From Sphingomicrobium lutaoense (GTDB lineage Bacteria > Pseudomonadota > Alphaproteobacteria > Sphingomonadales > Sphingomonadaceae), in contig NZ_JACICF010000001.1 of the NCBI RefSeq assembly GCF_014195685.1, forward strand, positions 404,992 through 468,991: a stretch of DNA of 64,000 nucleotides. Reading direction: 5' to 3'. Below, piece by piece: positions 52,616 to 61,669 of the stretch (position 1 is the first letter of the stretch; each line of letters starts with the position of its first letter). The notes below the pieces were generated by a model that ran no database searches, was not told where the DNA came from, and saw only the letters and a list, made by a program, of their open reading frames with translations. Position numbers and translations under genes: made by a program.

Positions 52616-53751
52616 TCGCCGAAGCCCCTCGGCATGTCCAACGTGAAAATCGTGCGGACGGGGTCCGATTCGAGCGCCATTTTACCGCCATGTGCGGATG
52701 CGATCATCTGGCAGATGAACAGCCCGAGGCCGAGCCCCGGCCCATGACCTTCCGCCTTTGCGCGGCGGAAGGGCTCGAAAAGGAGCGCGCGATGCTCGGG
52801 CGGAATCATGTCGCCCGCATTGACGACCGACAGGCGGAAGCGCTCCCGGTCTGTCCGTGCCGACACGCGGATGGGCTGGCTGCAATCCCCATGATGGACC
52901 GCGTTACTGAGAAGGTTGGAAAGGAGTTGGCCGATCCGCTGCGGATCGCAATCGACCGGACCCAGGTCATCATGGTCTTTCTCGAAAATGCAGTCGGGAA
53001 AAATCTGCTGCATCTCGGCGGTCACATGGTCGACCACGGGGCCAATGTCGCAATTCCTTTCGATCGACAGCTGCATTCCCTGGCCAAGACGGCCGCGCGC
53101 CAGGTCCATGACATTCTCGATAATATCGTGGGCGCGCTTGCTGCTGACCGCCATGGCATCGAGGATCTGCTCGCGCTTCGCCTCGTCCGCGCGGCGCAGT
53201 GCGCGGATACCGGCCTCGATCGCGGCAATCGGATTGCGCAGATCATGTCCGAGGACGGCAATGAATTGCTCGCGCGTCTCGGCTGCGCTGCGTTGCGCTT
53301 CGCTCTCCGCTTCGGCCCGGGCGCGCGCGGCAATCAGGCCGCGTTCGAAATTTCGCCGTTCCGCGGCGGCCAGCAGCGTCAGGCGGACGAACCGGACCGC
53401 GCCCTGCGGATCGCGCTTGGTCGCCGCATTGGCGATGACCGGCAGTTTTTCGCCACCTGCCGCCACGAGGTCGAGCGCGATATCGTCGACATGACTTTCC
53501 AGAAGTAGGCGCGGCGCGATATGCGTCTCGAAAGCGATCTTGCCCCCGAAGCTAAGAATGTCGCTGACCGGACGGCCGAGCAAATCATCCACGTCGCGCC
53601 CCAGCCAATCGGCCAGCGTCCTGTTGATATTGACGATATGCCGTTCAGGGTCCAGCGATACATAGCCACAGGGCGCATGGTCATAGAGATCGGCGAAATC
53701 TTCCCCGCCGTTCGGGCGCGTGGTGCCCTCCGCTGCCGGACGGTCAGACAA
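52612..53751 (-). CDS. PAS-domain sensor histidine kinase
   Basis: Soluble kinase of 379 residues. A PAS domain covers about residues 18-130 (FADLYDHAPCGYVSLDPERHIVNINRTLADWLG), then a coiled-coil rich in Ala/Glu, and a HisKA domain with AVLGHDLRNPIAA (His169). The HATPase_c part has NLLSNAVHHG (N-box) and GPGLGLGLFICQ (G-box). No membrane segment. It starts with TTG inside the end of an RsbQ-like hydrolase gene (8-base overlap), which is its probable signal source. It overlaps the zur end by four bases. A response regulator is not adjacent. Confidence 0.88.
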   Translation of the reverse strand: MSDRPAAEGTTRPNGGEDFADLYDHAPCGYVSLDPERHIVNINRTLADWLGRDVDDLLGRPVSDILSFGGKIAFETHIAPRLLLESHVDDIALDLVAAGGEKLPVIANAATKRDPQGAVRFVRLTLLAAAERRNFERGLIAARARAEAESEAQRSAAETREQFIAVLGHDLRNPIAAIEAGIRALRRADEAKREQILDAMAVSSKRAHDIIENVMDLARGRLGQGMQLSIERNCDIGPVVDHVTAEMQQIFPDCIFEKDHDDLGPVDCDPQRIGQLLSNLLSNAVHHGDCSQPIRVSARTDRERFRLSVVNAGDMIPPEHRALLFEPFRRAKAEGHGPGLGLGLFICQMIASAHGGKMALESDPVRTIFTLDMPRGFGD

Positions 53752-54529
53752 ATTCCCTGATCGCCGTGATCACCTGGTCCGGCGCACTCAGATTGGGACA
53801 GTGGCCGGTTGCGTCGAGCAGCTTGTAATGGCTCTCGGGAATGGCCGCGGCCACATATTCCCCGACCTTCTCGTCGGCGATGATATCCTCGCGGCATTGC
53901 AGCACCAGCGTTCGGGCGCGGATCTCGGACAGATCGTCCCGATTGTCCGAATAGAAAGTCGTGCGTGCGAATTCGCGGGCGATCGCCGGGTCAGTCTTGC
54001 AGAAGCTCTCGGAAAGGCGCTGGCCCAGTTCGGGTCGATCGGGATTGCCCATGATTGCCGGCGCCATCTGCTGCGACCAGCCGAAATGATTTTCGTCGAG
54101 GAATTGCAGCAATTCGTCCAGCTGGGGCCTGCTGAACCCCCCATGATAGCCCTCATCGTCCAGGTAACGGGGAGAGGGGCCGACCATGACCAGGTCGGTA
54201 AACATCTCGGGTCTCGCGATACTTGCGAGCGCACCGATCATCGCGCTGACCGAATGACCCACGAAAACGGCATTTTCGGCACCCAGCGCTTCGCCAATCT
54301 CGACGACATCCGAAGCATAGCCGTCCAGCGACGCATATTTGGCGGAATCATAGGCCGACAGGTCGGAATCGCCGGCCCCCACATGGTCGAAGAGGACACA
54401 TTGAAACCGGTCCTCGAAAACCCGGGACACTTCAGACCACATCGTCTGGTCACATCCGAAGCCATGGGAAAAGAACATCATGCGGTCGCCAGACCCGCTG
54501 ACATGCACATTGTTTCGGCCGAGCACCAT
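53744..54529 (-). CDS. RsbQ/KAI2-like alpha/beta hydrolase
   Basis: Protein of 261 residues with the fold of RsbQ and of plant karrikin/strigolactone receptors: MFFSHGFGCDQTMW, VLFDHVGAGDSDLSAYDSAKYASLDGYASDV, and the nucleophile in VFVGHSVSAMIG. The catalytic triad is Ser93, Asp215 (CREDIIA) and His243 (DATGHCPNLSAP), placed very like B. subtilis RsbQ. In Bacillus RsbQ supplies a signal to the PAS domain of the phosphatase RsbP. Here the partner is a PAS histidine kinase encoded by the overlapping downstream gene. Confidence 0.9.
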   Translation of the reverse strand: MVLGRNNVHVSGSGDRMMFFSHGFGCDQTMWSEVSRVFEDRFQCVLFDHVGAGDSDLSAYDSAKYASLDGYASDVVEIGEALGAENAVFVGHSVSAMIGALASIARPEMFTDLVMVGPSPRYLDDEGYHGGFSRPQLDELLQFLDENHFGWSQQMAPAIMGNPDRPELGQRLSESFCKTDPAIAREFARTTFYSDNRDDLSEIRARTLVLQCREDIIADEKVGEYVAAAIPESHYKLLDATGHCPNLSAPDQVITAIREFV

Positions 54530-54685
54530 TCTTGCTGGTTAGCAGGCGCACAAGATAGGTCAATCCCGCCTACCATTCAGTGCCTTATTCGCGCCCGGAA
54601 AGGAAAATCTACGCGGCTGCATGCGGGCAAACGGTGTATTGGGCCCTCCTCCCTTATCGACTCTCCTGGCCCACAGGGGTAGGGA

Positions 54686-56617
54686 ATGGCCATGACAGAA
54701 CGCCCCGACACACCGTTACTGGATACGGTCGAGTATCCTGCCGATCTCCGCAAGCTGGAGAGGAGCCAGCTGCGCCAGCTTTCCGACGAACTGCGCGAGG
54801 AAATGATTTCCGCCGTGTCGGTGACGGGCGGCCACCTCGGCGCGGGGCTTGGCGTGGTCGAACTCACCGTGGCGATCCATTATGTCTTCGACACGCCGCA
54901 CGACCGGCTGATCTGGGACGTCGGCCACCAATGCTATCCGCACAAGATCATCACCGGCCGCCGCGACCGTATCCGCACGATCCGGCAGGGCGGGGGGCTC
55001 TCGGGCTTCACCAAGCGCGCCGAAAGCGAATATGACCCGTTCGGCGCGGCCCATTCGTCCACATCGATTTCCTCGGCTCTCGGCTTTGCCGTCTCGCGCA
55101 AGCTGGCAGGCGAACCCGGCCGCGCGATCGCGGTGATCGGCGACGGCGCAATGAGCGCGGGGATGGCCTATGAGGCGATGAACAATGCCCAGCAGGCGGG
55201 CAACCGGCTGATCGTCATCCTCAATGACAATGATATGTCGATCGCGCCCCCGGTGGGCGGGCTGTCGCATTATCTGGCGCGGCTGGTTTCCTCCGAAACC
55301 TATCTCAAGACGCGCGGCTTTGCCCGCCGCGTCTTTGGCAAGATGCCCAAGAAGGTCGAGGCCGCGGCCCGCAAGGCCGAGGAATATGCCCGCGGCATGG
55401 CGACCGGCGGCACGCTGTTCGAAGAACTGGGCTTCTATTATGTCGGCCCCGTCGACGGCCATGACGTCGAGACCCTGGTCGAGATCCTCGAAAATGTCCG
55501 CGATGCCGATGAAGGCCCGATCCTCATCCACGCGGTCACCCAGAAGGGCAAGGGCTATATCCCCGCCGAAAATGCCGCCGACAAATATCATGGCGTCGCC
55601 AAGTTCGACGTGGTCTCGGGCGAACAGAAGAAAAGCGCGGGCGGCCCGCCCAGCTATACGGGCGTCTTCGCCAAGGCGCTGATCGCCGAGGCCCAGCGCG
55701 ACGATAAGATCTGCGCGATCACCGCCGCGATGCCCTCGGGCACCGGGCTCGACAAGTTCGGCGAGGCCTTCCCTGACCGCACCTTCGATGTCGGCATCGC
55801 CGAACAGCATGCGGTGACCTTCGCGGCGGGCATGGCGGCCGAGGGGCATCGCCCCTTCTGCACCATCTATTCGACTTTCCTCCAGCGCGCCTACGACCAG
55901 GTCGTGCATGACGTGGCGATCCAGAATCTGCCCGTGCGTTTCGCGATGGACCGCGCAGGGCTCGTCGGCGCCGACGGCTGCACCCATGCGGGCGCCTTCG
56001 ACCTCGCTTATCTGTGCACGCTGCCCAACATGATCGTGATGGCCCCCTCGGACGAAGCCGAACTCGTTCACATGGTGCACACGATGGCGCTTCACGACGA
56101 TGGTCCCACCGCGGTCCGCTATCCGCGCGGCGCGGGCACCGGCGTCGCCTTGCCCGAAACCCCCGAGCGGCTCGAAATCGGCAAGGGCCGCATCGTCAAG
56201 GAAGGCAAGACGGTCGCGCTGATGAACCTCGGTGCCCGGCTCGAGGAATGCCGCAAGGCCGCCGAGCTTCTCGAAGCACGGGGCCTCAGCGTCACGATCG
56301 CCGACGTGCGCTTCGCCAAGCCCATCGACGAGGCGCTGGTGCGCAAACTGCTCACCAGCCATGAAGTCGCGGTGACGATCGAGGAAGCGGCGGTCGGCGG
56401 CTTCGGCTCGCACGTCCTGACGCTCGCTTCGGACATGGGCCTCACCGACAGCGGCGTGAAGATCCGCAGCATGCGGCTCCCCGACGCTTTCCAGGACCAG
56501 GACACGCCCGAAAAACAGTATCAGGAAGCGGGCCTCACCGCCCCCGACATCGTCGAGACGGTGCTGAAGGCCCTGCGGCGCAACGATGTGGGGATCGAAG
56601 AAGGCGCACGCGCGTAG
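54686..56617 (+). CDS. dxs: 1-deoxy-D-xylulose-5-phosphate synthase
   Basis: Thiamine-diphosphate enzyme of 643 residues joining pyruvate and glyceraldehyde 3-phosphate, the first step of the non-mevalonate isoprenoid pathway. The TPP site is [21 protein letters not shown] with ILNDNDMSI; the transketolase pyrimidine-binding part has [16 protein letters not shown] and [13 protein letters not shown]. The length is that of the family. ATGs at 54686 and 54692 are both possible; the second has AGGGA in ideal position. The isoprenoid route feeds quinones and carotenoids. Confidence 0.96.
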   Translation: MAMTERPDTPLLDTVEYPADLRKLERSQLRQLSDELREEMISAVSVTGGHLGAGLGVVELTVAIHYVFDTPHDRLIWDVGHQCYPHKIITGRRDRIRTIRQGGGLSGFTKRAESEYDPFGAAHSSTSISSALGFAVSRKLAGEPGRAIAVIGDGAMSAGMAYEAMNNAQQAGNRLIVILNDNDMSIAPPVGGLSHYLARLVSSETYLKTRGFARRVFGKMPKKVEAAARKAEEYARGMATGGTLFEELGFYYVGPVDGHDVETLVEILENVRDADEGPILIHAVTQKGKGYIPAENAADKYHGVAKFDVVSGEQKKSAGGPPSYTGVFAKALIAEAQRDDKICAITAAMPSGTGLDKFGEAFPDRTFDVGIAEQHAVTFAAGMAAEGHRPFCTIYSTFLQRAYDQVVHDVAIQNLPVRFAMDRAGLVGADGCTHAGAFDLAYLCTLPNMIVMAPSDEAELVHMVHTMALHDDGPTAVRYPRGAGTGVALPETPERLEIGKGRIVKEGKTVALMNLGARLEECRKAAELLEARGLSVTIADVRFAKPIDEALVRKLLTSHEVAVTIEEAAVGGFGSHVLTLASDMGLTDSGVKIRSMRLPDAFQDQDTPEKQYQEAGLTAPDIVETVLKALRRNDVGIEEGARA

Positions 56618-56624
56618 TTACGCA

Positions 56625-57749
56625 ATGACAACGACAAGCAGCGAATGGGGAACGACGGGCTGGCGTCGCGGCTTGCGCGGCCTGCTTCTCGTCCTCGCGC
56701 TCATTCTCATCGTCGGGGCTTTCCTGCCGCTCCGGCAGACCGATCTCTGGTGGGTGCGCATGCTCGATTTCCCGCGCCTCCAGCTCGCGGGCATCGGGAT
56801 CATCGTCTTTCTTCTCTATTATGTCAGCGAACCGCATCCGGGCCGGGGGCGCTCGGTCTGGATCCTTTCCATGCTGGGTATCGCGACTGTCTGGCAGTTG
56901 GTGCACACGATCCGCTACCTGCCCTTCTGGCCCCGCGAAATCGCCAGCGTCGACGGCTGCCCCGCCGAACAGAGGCTCTCGCTGCTCGGCGTCAACGTAT
57001 TGACCCCCAACGACCGCTACCAGGACACGCTCGACATGATCGGACGTGCCGATGCCGATGTCGTGCTGCTCACCGAATCCGACAGGATGTGGGAGGCCGC
57101 GATGCATCCCATCCATGACAAATATCCCTACCGGCTGGGTCGCCCGCTCGACAATCTCTACGGCATGCATCTCTATTCGCGCTTGCCCTTCACGGGCGAA
57201 CTGCTCGCGCGGGTGCAACCCGACATTCCCTCGATCAAGGGACAGCTCACGCTGCGCAACGGCCAGAAAGTGACGCTGCACGGCCTCCATCCCGAACCGC
57301 CGCAGCCCGGCGACAATGCGGGCGAACGCGATGCCGAACTCATCCTTGTCGGTCGCGAAGTGCGCGACGACGGCGGCGCCGCGCTGGTGCTGGGCGATCT
57401 CAACGACGTCGCCTGGTCGCCGACCTCGCGCCTCTTCCTAGAAGCCAGCGGGATGAACGATCCGCGCGTCGGCCGCCGCCTGCTTTCGACCTTCAACGCC
57501 AAATGGCCGCTGATGCGCTGGCCGCTCGACCATCTCTTCGCCAGCCCCCATTTCTCGCTCATCGAGATGAAGCGCATGGAAAAGATCGGGTCGGATCATT
57601 TTCCGGTGCTTTTCCATCTCTGCCTCACCGACAATGCCGAGGAACGGCTGGTCGCTCCCGAAGCCCCCGACGACACCGAGGAAGAGGCCAGCGAACAGCT
57701 TCGCGAAGGCGCAACCGAGGCCGTGATCGAGCGCCGTGGCAAAAACTAG
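56625..57749 (+). CDS. Membrane-anchored endonuclease/exonuclease/phosphatase family protein
   Basis: Protein of 374 residues with three N-terminal hydrophobic segments (about 18-35, 50-68 and 80-96), then an EEP-fold domain in the periplasm. Conserved points are LGVNVLTPN, VVLLTESD, HGLHPEPP, LVLGDLNDVAWSP (GDLND) and IGSDHFPVLFHL (SDH). The C-terminal tail is acidic. Related proteins act on phosphate esters or nucleic acid; the substrate is unknown. It starts eight bases after dxs, and overlaps tlyA by 14 bases. Confidence 0.86.
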   Translation: MTTTSSEWGTTGWRRGLRGLLLVLALILIVGAFLPLRQTDLWWVRMLDFPRLQLAGIGIIVFLLYYVSEPHPGRGRSVWILSMLGIATVWQLVHTIRYLPFWPREIASVDGCPAEQRLSLLGVNVLTPNDRYQDTLDMIGRADADVVLLTESDRMWEAAMHPIHDKYPYRLGRPLDNLYGMHLYSRLPFTGELLARVQPDIPSIKGQLTLRNGQKVTLHGLHPEPPQPGDNAGERDAELILVGREVRDDGGAALVLGDLNDVAWSPTSRLFLEASGMNDPRVGRRLLSTFNAKWPLMRWPLDHLFASPHFSLIEMKRMEKIGSDHFPVLFHLCLTDNAEERLVAPEAPDDTEEEASEQLREGATEAVIERRGKN

Positions 57750-58476
57750 GGCCGACCAGATGCTCGTCGCGCGCGGCCTCGCCGACAGCCGCTCGCGCGC
57801 GCAGGCGCTCATCCTCTCGGGCAATGTCTTCTCGGGTGAAAAGCGCATCGCCAAGGCGGGCGACCAGCTGGCCGAGGACGCCCCGCTCGAAGTGCGCGGA
57901 AAGGACCATCCCTGGGTCAGCCGCGGCGGCCTGAAGCTCGATCATGGCCTCGAACATTTCCATATCTCGGTCGAAGGTCTCACTGCGCTCGACGTCGGCT
58001 CATCGACCGGCGGCTTCACCGATGTCCTGCTCTCGCGTGGCGCCGAAAAGGTTTTCGCGATCGATGTCGGCACCAACCAGCTGGCGTGGAAATTGCGCTC
58101 GGACGAACGGGTGATCGTCCATGAAAGGACCAATGCCCGCCACCTCACCGCCGACATCGTCACCGAACCGCCCGAGATCGTGGTGTGCGACGCCAGCTTC
58201 ATCGCGCTCCACAAGGTGCTCGACACCGCGCTCGACCTGGCGGCTCCCGGCGCGCATCTCGTCGCGCTCGTCAAACCCCAGTTCGAGGCAGGCCGGGAAG
58301 AGGTCGGCAAGGGCGGGGTGGTGCGCGATGCGGCGGTCCACCGCCGTGTCTGCGACCAAGCCGCCGAGTGGGTCGCCTCCAAGGGCTGGACCGTGATCGG
58401 CGTGGAAAAAAGCCCGATTACCGGCCCCGAAGGCAATGTCGAATTTCTCCTCGCCGCGAGAAAGGAACCGGCATGA
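57736..58476 (+). CDS. tlyA: TlyA-family RNA 2'-O-methyltransferase
   Basis: Protein of 246 residues with an N-terminal S4 RNA-binding domain (TRADQMLVARGLADSRSRAQALILSGNV) and an FtsJ-type methyltransferase domain. The SAM-binding segment is ALDVGSSTGGFTDVLLSRGAEKVFAIDVG. The K-D-K-E type catalytic set of the fold appears to be present. Known TlyA proteins methylate cytidines of 16S and 23S rRNA. The start is GTG inside the previous gene. It ends in an ATGA overlap with tspO. Confidence 0.92.
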   Translation: MAKTRADQMLVARGLADSRSRAQALILSGNVFSGEKRIAKAGDQLAEDAPLEVRGKDHPWVSRGGLKLDHGLEHFHISVEGLTALDVGSSTGGFTDVLLSRGAEKVFAIDVGTNQLAWKLRSDERVIVHERTNARHLTADIVTEPPEIVVCDASFIALHKVLDTALDLAAPGAHLVALVKPQFEAGREEVGKGGVVRDAAVHRRVCDQAAEWVASKGWTVIGVEKSPITGPEGNVEFLLAARKEPA

Positions 58477-58976
58477 CACCGTCAAACCGCGCCATCGCGC
58501 GACGCACTCTCTGGCTCGTGCCGCTGATCGTTATCGGCGGCAGCCTCTCGGGCGTCGCCTTCAGCCCCGACGACTGGTATCGCGCGCTCGAAAAGCCCTC
58601 GTTCCAGCCGCCTTCCTATCTGTTCGGTATCGTCTGGCCCTTGCTCTACGCGATGATGGGACTGGCGCTGGCGGTCGTGCTCGCTCACCCGCCCGGAAAG
58701 GAGCGCAAGGTCGCGGTCACGCTCTTCCTCGTCCAGCTCGCGCTAAACTTTTCCTGGTCCTGTGTCTTCTTCGGCGCCCATGCGATCAGCACCGCCAAAT
58801 GGCTGCTTTACGCCATTCTCGTATTCGCCAGCATGACGGCAGGCCGTTTTTGGCGTATCCGCCCCCTAGCGGGCGCGCTGATGCTGCCTTATCTTGCGTG
58901 GCTGATCTTCGCGGCCGTGCTCAACGGCGCGATCGAACGAATGAACCCGGGCGCGGGCAGTCCGCTCTTCGGGTAG
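58473..58976 (+). CDS. tspO: TspO/MBR family tryptophan-rich sensory protein
   Basis: Five-helix membrane protein of 167 residues. The hallmark PSFQPPSYLFGIVWPLLYAMMG is present, as well as LVQLALNFSWSCVFFGAH and PYLAWLIFAAVLNGAI. TspO binds tetrapyrroles and modulates stress or pigment responses in alphaproteobacteria. It is co-transcribed with tlyA by overlap. The terminal residues NPGAGSPLFG are short. Confidence 0.92.
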   Translation: MTPSNRAIARRTLWLVPLIVIGGSLSGVAFSPDDWYRALEKPSFQPPSYLFGIVWPLLYAMMGLALAVVLAHPPGKERKVAVTLFLVQLALNFSWSCVFFGAHAISTAKWLLYAILVFASMTAGRFWRIRPLAGALMLPYLAWLIFAAVLNGAIERMNPGAGSPLFG

Positions 58977-58989
58977 GAAAGGAATAAAG

Positions 58990-59280
58990 ATGCAGTCCCA
59001 AAACCGCTTCTTCGACGATGTGGTCCGGATGGTGAACGGCGCCGCTGGCACTTTCGCCGGTATGGGCCGCGAAGCCGAACAGACGATGAAGGACAAGGTC
59101 CGCGAGTGGGTCGGCGGAATGGATTTCGTCAGCCGCGACGAATTCGAGGCCGTGAAGGCCATGGCGATCGTCGCGCGCGAGGAAAATGTCGCCCTGAAGG
59201 CGCGCCTCGACGCGATGCAGGCGGACACGCCCAAGGCAAAGTCCGCGGCAAAGAAGCCCGCGGCGAAGAAAAAATCATAA
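58990..59280 (+). CDS. UbiK-like accessory factor (BMFP family)
   Basis: Small helical protein of 96 residues. The N-terminal amphipathic part MQSQNRFFDDVVRMVNGAAGTFAGM and the coiled-coil FVSRDEFEAVKAMAIVAREENVALKARLDAM match the BMFP/UbiK family. UbiK assists ubiquinone synthesis in proteobacteria. The lysine/alanine-rich C-terminal tail (AAKKPAAKKKS) looks like the tails of membrane- or nucleic-acid-associated proteins. A GAAAGGAA site precedes the ATG. Confidence 0.88.
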   Translation: MQSQNRFFDDVVRMVNGAAGTFAGMGREAEQTMKDKVREWVGGMDFVSRDEFEAVKAMAIVAREENVALKARLDAMQADTPKAKSAAKKPAAKKKS

Positions 59281-59299
59281 GCGGCAGGCAGGAGGTCCT

Positions 59300-59803
59300 T
59301 TGACCGACAGGCAGGACGAACCCGGACGCGAGGAAGACGCGCCGATCGAGATTTTCGAAAATTATTTCGAGGCCCGCGGCTGGGTGGCCGAACGGGTCGC
59401 CGAGGGAGAGGTGCTCGCCTCGGCCACCGGAAGCTGGTCGCAATATGAATTGCGCGCGGTGTGGCGCCCCGACGATCGGGTGCTGCAATTCCTCGCCTTT
59501 CCCGACATCAAGGTACCGCCCGAAAAGCGCGCCTCGGTCTATGAAGCGATCGGCCTCATCAACGAACAATTGTGGCTCGGCCATTTCGAACTCTGGTCGG
59601 GCGCAGGCATCATCGCTTTCCGCCACGCCGCGCTCATCGACCTGTCGGGCCAGATGACCCTCGACGAAGCCGAAACCATCTCCGAGGCCGCGCTCGAGGA
59701 ATGCGAACGCTTCTATCCCGTGTTCCAGTTCGTGCTGTGGGGCGGAAAATCGCCCAGCGAAGCGATCGCCGCGGCGCTCATCGACACCCACGGCGAAGCC
59801 TGA
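59300..59803 (+). CDS. YbjN domain-containing protein
   Basis: Acidic protein of 167 residues: IEIFENYFEARGWVAERVAEGEV, then LRAVWRPDDRVLQFLAFPDIKVP and NEQLWLGHFELWSGAGIIAFRHA. This is the YbjN pattern, a fold related to type III chaperones but of unclear function, linked to motility and stress in E. coli. The start is TTG with an excellent GGAGG site seven bases before. The stop overlaps the proC start by one base. Confidence 0.85.
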   Translation: MTDRQDEPGREEDAPIEIFENYFEARGWVAERVAEGEVLASATGSWSQYELRAVWRPDDRVLQFLAFPDIKVPPEKRASVYEAIGLINEQLWLGHFELWSGAGIIAFRHAALIDLSGQMTLDEAETISEAALEECERFYPVFQFVLWGGKSPSEAIAAALIDTHGEA

Positions 59804-60612
59804 TGGAAAAGGCTGTGATGCCCCATGGCAGCTGGTTCGTCGGCTGCGGCAATATGGGCGGCGCGATGGTGCGCGGCTGGCAGAAGGCCGGGATCGACCT
59901 TGTCGGTCTCACTGCGATCAGCCCCTCGGGCCGCGACATCCCGGGCCTCAAAGTCGTCACCGGCTTGCCCGAAGGCCCGCCCAGCTGGTGCTTCCTCGGC
60001 TTCAAGCCCCAGATGCTCGACCGGATCGCGCCCGATCTTGCCCCCGCCATCGGCAAGGACTCGGTTGTCCTCTCGCTCCTCGCAGGGGTCGAGGCCGCCA
60101 CGCTGCGCGCTCGCTTCCCCCATGCCCGCGCGATCGTCCGGCTGATGCCCAACCTGCCGGTCAGCGAAGGCGAGGGGGTCACCGCCCTTTACTCCCCCGA
60201 CGCGGACGAGCAGCTGCGGACCCAAATCGAGGCGCTCCACTCGGCGCTCGGCTTCGCGCCCTGGTGCAAGAGCGACGACGAACTCGTCATCACCTCGACC
60301 GTCGCGGGTTCGGGCCCTGCCTATGTCGCGCGCTTCATCGACGCTTTCGCCAAGGCAGGCTGCGCGGCGGGCCTCGATGCCGAACTCTCCGCTCGGCTTG
60401 CGCTCGAAACCGTCGCCGGAACGGGCCTCATGGCGCGGCGCACGGGCGAAAGCATGGACGCGCTCGCTCGCCGCGTCGCCAGCCCGGGCGGCACCACCGA
60501 AGCCGGACTCGCAGTGCTCGACGAAGAAAAGGGCGTGGACGCGCTCGTCCGCCGCGTGGTCGAGGCCGCGCGCCGCCGCAGCGACGAACTCGCCGCCGCA
60601 GCGCGTGGTTGA
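59803..60612 (+). CDS. proC: Pyrroline-5-carboxylate reductase
   Basis: Final enzyme of proline synthesis, 269 residues. The NAD(P) site is WFVGCGNMGGAMVRGWQKAG, and the C-terminal part has TVAGSGPAYVARFIDAFAKAG and the conserved RRVASPGGTTEAGLAVLDE. The NAD-binding start and the length of the family place the ATG at 59803. Translationally close to ybjN (one-base overlap). Overlapping frames in other registers are shadows. Confidence 0.94.
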   Translation: MEKAVMPHGSWFVGCGNMGGAMVRGWQKAGIDLVGLTAISPSGRDIPGLKVVTGLPEGPPSWCFLGFKPQMLDRIAPDLAPAIGKDSVVLSLLAGVEAATLRARFPHARAIVRLMPNLPVSEGEGVTALYSPDADEQLRTQIEALHSALGFAPWCKSDDELVITSTVAGSGPAYVARFIDAFAKAGCAAGLDAELSARLALETVAGTGLMARRTGESMDALARRVASPGGTTEAGLAVLDEEKGVDALVRRVVEAARRRSDELAAAARG

Positions 60613-60671
60613 CCGTCTGCCGCACTAGCCGCTAGGCGCTCGCCAACGCCGGTAATGCAAAGAGGACATGC

Positions 60672-61556
60672 ATGGTACAGCCCTATGACGATCGCGACGG
60701 GTTCATCTGGATGGATGGCGAACTTCGCCCCTGGCGCGATGCCAATGTCCACATCCTCACCCATGCGATGCACTATGCCTCCTCGGTGTTCGAAGGGCAG
60801 CGCGCCTATAATGGCGTGATCTTCAAGCTCAGCCAGCATTCCGAACGCCTGCGCCGCTCGGCCGGGATCCTCGGCTTCGATCTGCCGTGGAGCGTCGAGG
60901 AAATCGACAATGCCTGCAATGCGGTGCTCGCCGCCAATGACCTCACCGATGCCTATGTCCGTCCGGTTGCCTGGCGCGGGTCCGAACAGATGGGCGTCAG
61001 CGCGCAGCAGACCAAGCCGCACCTTGCGATCGCCGCCTGGGAATGGGGCAAATATTTCGACGAGGAAAAGGCCGAAAAGGGCATCCGCCTCGACATCGCG
61101 CCCTATCGCCGCCCCGCGCCGCACACCGCGCCGGTCCATGCCAAGGCCGCGGGCCTCTACATGATCTGCACCATGTCCAAGCATCATGCCGAGAAGCGCG
61201 GCTATGACGATGCGCTGATGTTCGACTGGCAGGGCCGCGTCGCCGAAGCGACCGGCGCCAACGCCTTCTTCGTCCGCGACGGCAAGCTCTTCACGCCCAC
61301 CGCCGATGTCTTCCTCAACGGCATCACTCGCCAGACGGTCATCGAACTGGCCGAGAAGCGCGGCATCGAGGTCGTCGAAAAGCGTATCTGGCCCGAGGAA
61401 CTGGCCGACTTCGAGGAATTCTTCCTCACCGGCAGCGCAGCCGAGGTCACCTTCGTTTCCGAGGCCGGTCCCTGGAACTTCGCGCCGGGCGCCATCTCGC
61501 GCCAGATGCGCCAGGACTATGACGATCTGGTCAACCAGCGCGTCGTTAATTTCTGA
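60672..61556 (+). CDS. ilvE: Branched-chain amino acid aminotransferase
   Basis: PLP enzyme of 294 residues that forms valine, leucine and isoleucine. The PLP lysine is in PVHAKAAGLYMICTMS, with DDALMFDWQGRVAEATGANAFFV and FLNGITRQTVIELAEKRG following. The N-terminal VHILTHAMHYASSVFEG is the fold IV signature. Class IV aminotransferase; a D-amino acid or aminodeoxychorismate role is excluded by the last block LTGSAAEVTFVSEAG. Stands alone, 59 bases after proC. Confidence 0.93.
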   Translation: MVQPYDDRDGFIWMDGELRPWRDANVHILTHAMHYASSVFEGQRAYNGVIFKLSQHSERLRRSAGILGFDLPWSVEEIDNACNAVLAANDLTDAYVRPVAWRGSEQMGVSAQQTKPHLAIAAWEWGKYFDEEKAEKGIRLDIAPYRRPAPHTAPVHAKAAGLYMICTMSKHHAEKRGYDDALMFDWQGRVAEATGANAFFVRDGKLFTPTADVFLNGITRQTVIELAEKRGIEVVEKRIWPEELADFEEFFLTGSAAEVTFVSEAGPWNFAPGAISRQMRQDYDDLVNQRVVNF

Positions 61557-61669
61557 CTTACTCCGCTCATTGGTCTTTGGGTCAATTTCCTGTAACAAGG
61601 AGACCTTGAGAGGCGCCTCGGCGCGATGGTGGGGGAGCCGATGCAGCGACATCGTGCAGTGGACGCGTC

